Assembly: GCA_964538345.1 (NCBI GenBank)
Contig: CAZIFF010000002.1
Coordinates: 1 to 62,624 of the forward strand
Direction of reading: 5' to 3'
Length of the DNA: 62,624 nt
Origin: JAGOTN01 sp964538345
GTDB lineage: Bacteria > Patescibacteriota > Minisyncoccia > Phycocordibacterales > JAACPR01
Shown: positions 58,410-62,624 of the stretch, in pieces
How positions within the stretch are numbered: position 1 is the stretch's first letter
Layout of the letters: every line of letters begins with the position of its first letter
Translations under genes and position numbers: made by a program
Notes under the pieces: generated by a model
Seen by the model: only the letters and a program-made list of their open reading frames with translations
Told to the model about the DNA's origin: nothing
The model's database searches: none

Positions 58410-59414
58410 ATGCAATACAAACCAAAAAAGCAATCATCTTTTTTAAAATTATTTCCCGTTCCAAATTTTCTTTCATTAGATCCAGTTGGTATTGATATTT
58501 CTCTGCGTTCTGTGAGAGTGATGAGATTAAAACATTCAAAACATGGTTTAGTTCCAGATAAATATAAAGAAGTGATCTTAAAAGAAAAATGTGAACTTTT
58601 AGAAAAGAAAGAAGATTTGCAAAATTGTAGTGAGCTTCGAACTGCTTTGCGACAACTTAAAAAAGAATTGAAATTAAATTTTGTAACAATATCTTTGCCA
58701 GAATTAAAGACTTATATTTTCAATACAACAATACCGTTTGAAGCATTAAATTCTATAGATGATGCGTTAGCAATGAAATTACAAGAAAATGTTCCTTTAG
58801 ATACAGCAGACATGGTGTATGAATATAAAATTACTTCTATAAATAATAATAAATCTACGGCGGAAGTTGTGGTGACAGTTTTGCCTAAGAGTGTGATTGA
58901 AACATACACAAAACTTTTTCACGAAGAGGGATTGATTCCAATTTCTTTCGAATCTGAAAGTCAGTCTGTGTCGCGTGCTGTGGTAGGTGAAGGGGACAAC
59001 ACTCCTTATTTGATTGTAAATTTTGGTCATGCAAAAATCAGCTTTGCCATAGTTGAGCATGGTGTGGTGTATTACACTTCTTCATTACCATATTCTTCAG
59101 AGCTTATTTTAAAAGATTTTAGTGGCCCAGAATCACAAATTCTTAAAACAACATTAAATAAACTTTTGGTTTATTGGTTTACAAATAAACACAATCCAGA
59201 TTCAAATGATCAAATTACCAATGCTATTTTGACTGGTTCATTTGCTGACGAGCCAGGCATCGCCACTTTTCTAGAACAACATCTACACGTGAATGTTAGT
59301 GTTGCTAATATTTGGAAAAATTGTTTTGACATAAATGAATATATTCCTGAAATGGATCTAAAAACTTCTTTGCAATACAACACTGCTGTTGGATTAGCTT
59401 TAATAAAACAATAA
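58410..59414 (+). CDS. pilM: PilM-like actin-fold pilus assembly protein
   Basis: PilM is a cytoplasmic actin-like ATPase that binds the N-terminus of PilN. The 334-residue protein has LDPVGIDISLRSVRVMRLK (phosphate 1 loop), PELKTYIFNTTIPFEALNSIDDALAMKLQENVPLD, and the later YLIVNFGHAKISFAIVEHG (phosphate 2) and AILTGSFADEPGI motifs of the PilM/FtsA family. It opens an operon with pilN- and pilO-like genes and is likely to act with the pilB product encoded at 34 kb. Confidence 0.88.
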   Translation: MQYKPKKQSSFLKLFPVPNFLSLDPVGIDISLRSVRVMRLKHSKHGLVPDKYKEVILKEKCELLEKKEDLQNCSELRTALRQLKKELKLNFVTISLPELKTYIFNTTIPFEALNSIDDALAMKLQENVPLDTADMVYEYKITSINNNKSTAEVVVTVLPKSVIETYTKLFHEEGLIPISFESESQSVSRAVVGEGDNTPYLIVNFGHAKISFAIVEHGVVYYTSSLPYSSELILKDFSGPESQILKTTLNKLLVYWFTNKHNPDSNDQITNAILTGSFADEPGIATFLEQHLHVNVSVANIWKNCFDINEYIPEMDLKTSLQYNTAVGLALIKQ

Positions 59415-59415
59415 A

Positions 59416-59973
59416 ATGTTGAAACTTTTATTAAAAGAAGAAGCAAAGAAAATCAAAAGAGAGTATATCTATCGTTTTTTGATTTTATTTTTTGCAGGAC
59501 TATCTAGTATTTTAATTTTATTTCTAATTTCTTTATTACCAGCATATTTTTTATTGAAAATTGATAAAAAAGTTTTATCTGAAGAAGTGAAGATTTCTCA
59601 AAACAGCGAACTCAATTCTGACAGAAAACAGTTGAAAGAAAAATTAAACGCTTTAAGAGAAACATTAAATACTTTAGACACTAATCAATATCAGATTTCA
59701 TATTTTATTCAAAAAATTACCGAAAAACAGCCAAGAACTGTAAATATATCGACAATTTCTTTTGATTCTAAAGGATCGGGTTCTATTAATAGAAGCAATA
59801 TTAATATTCAAGGTAATGCAAATAGTCGAGAGAGTTTGGCTGATTTCGCTAAATCTTTAGAAGATGTTGATGGTTTTGAATCTGTGGTGCTGCCTTTTTC
59901 AAGCTTCGCAAAAGATACAGAAATACCTTTTTCAATTACAATTATTTTAAAGTCATTAGAAGATGAAAAATAA
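59416..59973 (+). CDS. pilN: PilN-like membrane protein
   Basis: A 185-residue bitopic protein: a basic cytoplasmic N-terminus (LLKEEAKKIKREYIYR) suited for PilM binding, one helix (FLILFFAGLSSILILFLISLLP), a coiled coil (KQLKEKLNALRETLNTLD), then an alpha/beta domain (IQGNANSRESLADFAKSLEDVDGFESVVLPFSSF) typical of PilN. Identification rests on layout and position after pilM. It overlaps the next gene by 11 bases. Confidence 0.75.
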   Translation: MLKLLLKEEAKKIKREYIYRFLILFFAGLSSILILFLISLLPAYFLLKIDKKVLSEEVKISQNSELNSDRKQLKEKLNALRETLNTLDTNQYQISYFIQKITEKQPRTVNISTISFDSKGSGSINRSNINIQGNANSRESLADFAKSLEDVDGFESVVLPFSSFAKDTEIPFSITIILKSLEDEK

Positions 59974-60544
59974 AATGGAAACTTTTAATAAGACAAAAAA
60001 ATATCTAACAATCTCAATCATTATTTTTATTTTGATTGCTGTGTCTGTTGCAATATTTATTTTCTTAATAAATACAGAGAAGAAAAATATTAAAGATTTA
60101 TCAAATCAACTTTCAATTGCCAACAAAGAAGATGTTGTGGTATTAAAACGCGCAATTAGAAATTATGAAACTAATGCAGAATTGGTAGAGAGTTTGATTG
60201 TCGATAAAGATCAGATTTTTACATTCATAAGTGAAATTGAAGATTTGGCTAAAAAAAATGGCGCAACAGTTTCTGTTCAGAATATTGAATTATTTGATGT
60301 TTTGAACAATGGGGAAATGATAAGACACACAGGACAAGACAATCCAGAAAGAGCTTATGGAAAATTTGTGATGAACGTGCGAGTTGATGGTAATTGGGAT
60401 TCTGTAGCAAAATTTTTATTGAAAATGGAAAATATTCCAAGACACTCTGTGATTGAAGCATTGAGAATAGCTTCTGTTTTTGATTCTCAAAAGAAACTTT
60501 CAAATTGGTCAGGAGTATTCAACATAACTACTACCACAAATTAA
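59963..60544 (+). CDS. pilO: PilO-like membrane protein
   Basis: A 193-residue bitopic protein with one helix near residues 14-36 (YLTISIIIFILIAVSVAIFIFL), a coiled coil (LSNQLSIANKEDVVVLKRAIRNYE) and a ferredoxin-like periplasmic domain (FISEIEDLAKKNGATVSVQNIELF, VDGNWDSVAKFLLKMENIPRHSV). This is the PilO layout; PilN and PilO form a heterodimeric ring base. The assignment is by layout and order. Confidence 0.75.
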   Translation: MKNKMETFNKTKKYLTISIIIFILIAVSVAIFIFLINTEKKNIKDLSNQLSIANKEDVVVLKRAIRNYETNAELVESLIVDKDQIFTFISEIEDLAKKNGATVSVQNIELFDVLNNGEMIRHTGQDNPERAYGKFVMNVRVDGNWDSVAKFLLKMENIPRHSVIEALRIASVFDSQKKLSNWSGVFNITTTTN

Positions 60545-60835
60545 ATGAAAATTTTAAACTCAAAAAAGAATAAAGATTTTTTGTTAAAAAGAACTACGGA
60601 TTTGTCCATTTCTTATTCAGTGAGAATGGACTGGGTGATTTTAATTTCATCTTTGTGTTTATTTTTTGTTGCAACAATATTAATTGCTACAAATATTTAT
60701 TACTCTGTCGTGAAAGAATCTAAGGTTTCTAATGAAGAAGAGATAGTTGAGACTACACAAAAGATAAATACAGAACAGCTTGAAAGGGTAGTTTCAGAAT
60801 TTAATAATCGAAAAGAGAAGTTTGAATCTTTTTGA
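60545..60835 (+). CDS. Small single-helix protein ending the pilMNO-like operon
   Basis: A 96-residue protein with a cytoplasmic basic N-terminus, one helix (WVILISSLCLFFVATILIATNIYY) and a short Glu-rich coiled tail. It begins on the base after the pilO-like stop, so it belongs to the same transcript. It is in the position of PilP but lacks a lipoprotein signal and the PilP beta-domain. Function unknown. Confidence 0.65.
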   Translation: MKILNSKKNKDFLLKRTTDLSISYSVRMDWVILISSLCLFFVATILIATNIYYSVVKESKVSNEEEIVETTQKINTEQLERVVSEFNNRKEKFESF

Positions 60836-60873
60836 CCTTTTTTAAAACTACTGGTAATGTGTTAGAGCCATTC

Positions 60874-60945
60874 GCTTCCGTAGTTCAATGGATAGAACAG
60901 GGGACTTCTAAGCCTCTGATGTAGGTTCGATTCCTGCCGGAAGCA
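60874..60945 (+). tRNA. tRNA-Arg (anticodon TCT)
   Basis: Acceptor GCTTCCG/CGGAAGC, anticodon loop CTTCTAA (anticodon TCT), T stem with loop TTCGATT and discriminator A. The last pair of the anticodon stem (A31-G39) is a mismatch. CCA is not fully encoded. Confidence 0.95.
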
Positions 60946-60995
60946 CAATATTTACAGAATATCGATTTTGCGGTATCTTTCTCTTACGCCCAAAA

Positions 60996-61068
60996 GGGCG
61001 ATTAGCTCAGTTGGTAGAGCAACCCGTTTACACCGGGAAGGTCAGGGGTTCGAGTCCCTTATCGCCCA
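60996..61068 (+). tRNA. tRNA-Val (anticodon TAC)
   Basis: Acceptor GGGCGAT/ATCGCCC, D stem GCTC/GAGC, anticodon stem ACCCG/CGGGA-type with loop TTTACAC (anticodon TAC), T stem AGGGG/CCCTT with loop TTCGAGT and discriminator A. The next gene starts seven bases later. Confidence 0.97.
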
Positions 61069-61074
61069 CAAAAT

Positions 61075-61482
61075 ATGAATCAACCAAACGTAAGAGTTGG
61101 AGTAGGGGTGATTATTAAAAAAGAAGGAAAAGTTTTGCTTGGTAAAAGAAAAGGAACTCACGGGGAAGATTGTTGGTCTTTTCCTGGGGGACACTTAGAA
61201 TTCGGCGAAAATCATTTTGATTGTGCTTTGCGTGAAATCGAAGAAGAGGTAGGTATTAAAGTTAAAAATCTAAAAGAATTTGATTTCACAAATGATTTTT
61301 TTGAAAAAGAAAACAAACACTATATTACAATTTTTATTTCTGCCGATTATGAAAGTGGGGAAGTTGAATTAAAAGAACCAAATAAATGCGAGGGTTGGGA
61401 GTGGTTTGATACAGACAGTTTGCCAGAACCACTTTTCCTTACAATACAGAATTTATTAAAGAAAGGTCACAAAATGATATAA
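61075..61482 (+). CDS. NUDIX hydrolase
   Basis: A 135-residue single-domain NUDIX pyrophosphohydrolase. The Nudix box is intact as GGHLEFGENHFDCALREIEEEVGI (residues 39-62) with the metal-binding REIEEE. The preceding GKVLLGKRKGTHGEDCWSFP and later EGWEWFDTDSLPE resemble MutT/ADP-ribose types that clean nucleotide pools. Substrate cannot be given. Its ATG lies seven bases after tRNA-Val, so it may be co-transcribed with the tRNA. Confidence 0.92.
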   Translation: MNQPNVRVGVGVIIKKEGKVLLGKRKGTHGEDCWSFPGGHLEFGENHFDCALREIEEEVGIKVKNLKEFDFTNDFFEKENKHYITIFISADYESGEVELKEPNKCEGWEWFDTDSLPEPLFLTIQNLLKKGHKMI

Positions 61483-61489
61483 TTTTCTA
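61475..61489 (+). promoter_or_regulatory. Extended -10 element before a GTG start
   Basis: TGATATAAT followed by six bases and the GTG at 61490. It overlaps the 3' end of the NUDIX gene. Confidence 0.6.
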
Positions 61490-62230
61490 GTGGAAAATGT
61501 AAAAGTCATTTTTGAATCTGAAGAAGTAATTGCTATTAATAAGCCGGTGGGTTTAGTGGTGCATTCTGATGGGAAAAGTAATATTAAGACTTTGGTAGAT
61601 TGGATTTTGGAAAAATATCCTGAGATTAAGGATGTGGGGGAGCCGCTCATTATTCAAGGAAAAGAAATTTTGCGTCCAGGAATAGTGCATCGTCTAGATA
61701 AAGATACTTCTGGGGTTATATTAATTGCCAGAACTCAAGAAAGTTTTGAGAATTTAAAAAAACAATTTCAAGATAGAGAAATTCGTAAATGTTATAGAGC
61801 TTTTGTTTATGGAAATATTCGAGAAGATATTTTAGTTATTGATAAACCAATAGGGAGAAGTAGTGGAGACATTCGCAAATGGAGTTCACTTCGTGATGCA
61901 CGCGGACAAATGCGAGAAGCAAAAACTTTAATACGAGTTTTGGGACGAGGAAATTTTAATGGAGAAATTTTTACATATTTAGAAGCAGAACCAAAAACAG
62001 GCAGAACACATCAAATCAGAGTTCATCTGCGAGCAATTGAGAGACCAATTGTTTGCGATTCTTTATATGCACCTAAACGAGATTGTATTTTAGGTTTTAA
62101 AAGATTGGCGCTTCATGCACAGGAGATTTCTTTTACAGATTTAAAAGATGTACGGCAAACAATAACTGCAGATTTCCCAGAGGATTTTCAGGGTGCGGTT
62201 GTGCAAGTAGATACTTTACATAAAAATTAG
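61490..62230 (+). CDS. RluA-family RNA pseudouridine synthase
   Basis: Isomerises uridines in rRNA or tRNA. The catalytic Asp is in HRLDKDTSGVILIA near residue 73. The RluA opening VIAINKPVGLVVH, the KCYRAFVYG strand, the GRTHQIRVHLRAIERPIVCD motif and the LHAQEISF motif are all present. There is no N-terminal S4 domain. The GTG start fits the -10 spacing. Which U is modified cannot be told from sequence. Confidence 0.95.
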   Translation: MENVKVIFESEEVIAINKPVGLVVHSDGKSNIKTLVDWILEKYPEIKDVGEPLIIQGKEILRPGIVHRLDKDTSGVILIARTQESFENLKKQFQDREIRKCYRAFVYGNIREDILVIDKPIGRSSGDIRKWSSLRDARGQMREAKTLIRVLGRGNFNGEIFTYLEAEPKTGRTHQIRVHLRAIERPIVCDSLYAPKRDCILGFKRLALHAQEISFTDLKDVRQTITADFPEDFQGAVVQVDTLHKN

Positions 62231-62234
62231 TGGT

Positions 62235-62540
62235 GATAGATTAAAAGGGAATATGATCCATTCTGGTGTCTATCGCAACATGATGTTTCGACTTCGACAC
62301 GGTGCAAATCGTCGTTGAGTCGAAGAAACCAAATGTGTAAATTTGCCGAGCAATCGGACTAGAAAGGGTAGGGTGAAAGATCGATAAAAATTTAGAGGAA
62401 GAGACGTCACAGTGACTGTCTCTACCGACACAGGTTGATCACCTGTAAGAAAGCAGAATCGGTTTAAAAGACCAAAAAGGAGTATCTGGCCTTGATTCTG
62501 TGAGAGGGGCGGGCAACCTTCGGGCTGCCCGCCCTTTGTG
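62235..62540 (+). ncRNA. Structured non-coding RNA candidate, about 300 nt
   Basis: The 369 bases between the RluA-type gene and the gene starting at 62600 have no credible ORF but carry many stems: GATAGA/TCTATC; GTTTC+TTCGAC/GTCGAA+GAAAC with a bulge; CAAAT/ATTTG; CCGA-GCAA-TCGG, a GNRA tetraloop; GAGAC-GTCAC/GTGAC-GTCTC; ACAGGT-TGATC-ACCTGT; CAGAATC/GATTCTG enclosing smaller hairpins; and a final GC-rich hairpin. The bases are richer in GC than the neighbouring genes. I could not match it to RNase P RNA, tmRNA, SRP or 6S RNA. It may also be a long leader of the following gene. Confidence 0.55.
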
Positions 62541-62545
62541 CTTAT
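62505..62545 (+). terminator. GC-rich hairpin with UUCG tetraloop
   Basis: GGGCGGGCA pairs with TGCCCGCCC, with an inner CC-TTCG-GG cap. An interrupted T-rich run (TTTGTGCTTATTTATTT) follows. It probably terminates the structured RNA. Confidence 0.75.
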
Positions 62546-62599
62546 TTATTTAAATATACCTTGCCCGCTTAAAGTCTTTATGATAAAGTAGCCCGACAT

Positions 62600-62624
62600 A
62601 TGACAACAGTAATATCACCTGTAA
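62600..62624 (+). CDS. Start of a gene cut by the window edge
   Basis: An ATG at 62600 opens a frame of eight codons (MTTVISPV) to the window end. TTGCCC and TAAAGT with a 17-base spacer lie upstream (62561-62589), with about ten bases between the -10 and the ATG. Nothing can be said about the product. Confidence 0.35.

Noticed and set aside
62428..62438. CCGACACAGGT, identical to a conserved piece of 23S rRNA
   Set aside because: The match is only about 11 bases and the flanking sequence does not follow 23S rRNA. Taken as coincidence.
1..62624. Reassignment of TGA as glycine, known from some CPR groups
   Set aside because: TGA ends several recognisable genes at the expected length (for example the acetyltransferase and the lipoprotein), and no conserved frame reads through TGA.
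1..62624. CRISPR array
   Set aside because: No regularly spaced direct repeats were seen. The only clear direct repeat pair is the 32-bp pair around the acetyltransferase gene, 570 bases apart.

Overview
This window looks like part of the chromosome of a Candidate Phyla Radiation (Patescibacteria, probably Parcubacteria-group) bacterium. The evidence is AT-rich DNA with compact short-spaced genes, a small housekeeping set, many short membrane or secreted proteins with no recognisable family, MazF/PemK-like and DUF5652-like proteins typical of these genomes, and a VirB4/PrgI/VirB6-like secretion locus. TGA, TAA and TAG all end normal genes, so the standard bacterial code applies. The lineage is my inference; no rRNA gene is present.

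Layout. Position 1-9 kb: the start of a tyrosine recombinase, rpsO, a NYN-domain protein, a degenerate DksA/TraR protein, comM with a MazF-like toxin, a LysM-M23 peptidase and a UvrD/PcrA helicase. At 9-10.3 kb: rsmA and a small secreted protein. At 10.3-22.8 kb: a long one-directional block coding for a type IV secretion-like envelope apparatus (calcium-repeat protein, secreted Ig/PKD proteins, VirB6-like, PrgI, TraC-like, VirB4, VirB2-like pilin, beta-propeller-like protein). At 22.8-27.1 kb: the replication origin region, with yidC-rnpA-rpmH facing away from dnaA-dnaN, clustered DnaA boxes between dnaA and dnaN, and a very short DciA-like protein. At 27-35.6 kb: PBP1A, tyrS, an acidic protein, ruvC, a shortened yebC, ruvB, a 6S-like RNA and pilB. 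At 35.7-36.8 kb: a higher-GC lipoprotein gene containing an assembly gap of 22 N. At 36.8-48 kb: tsaE, polA, a frameshifted holA-like gene, tRNA-Lys, a SpoU methyltransferase, mutM, an amidase, a MurE-like ligase, ruvA, rpsT and a serine hydrolase. At 48-53 kb: tRNA-Arg(GCG), a three-gene MacAB/Lol-like exporter and a VKOR-domain protein. At 53-56 kb: tRNA-Ser followed by accessory genes, including an acetyltransferase flanked by 32-bp direct repeats. At 56-62.6 kb: an orphan RelB antitoxin, ruvX, a pilM-pilN-pilO-like operon, tRNA-Arg(TCT), tRNA-Val, a NUDIX protein, an RluA-type synthase, a structured non-coding RNA candidate and the start of another gene.

How the genes work together. Replication and repair (dnaA, dnaN, polA, holA-like, uvrD, ruvA, ruvB, ruvC, ruvX, mutM), translation (rpsO, rpsT, rpmH, tyrS, rsmA, five tRNAs), wall synthesis and remodelling (PBP1A, MurE-like, amidase, LysM-M23) and surface export (YidC, T4SS-like block, pilB, pilMNO, ABC exporter) are present but scattered rather than in classical operons.

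The strongest unusual pattern is at gene starts. A -10 element of the form TANNNT, often with an upstream TGN, lies exactly 6 or 7 bases before the start codon of 26 genes on both strands. Transcription would then begin at or next to the start codon, which implies leaderless mRNAs as the usual form. Recognisable Shine-Dalgarno sequences are scarce.
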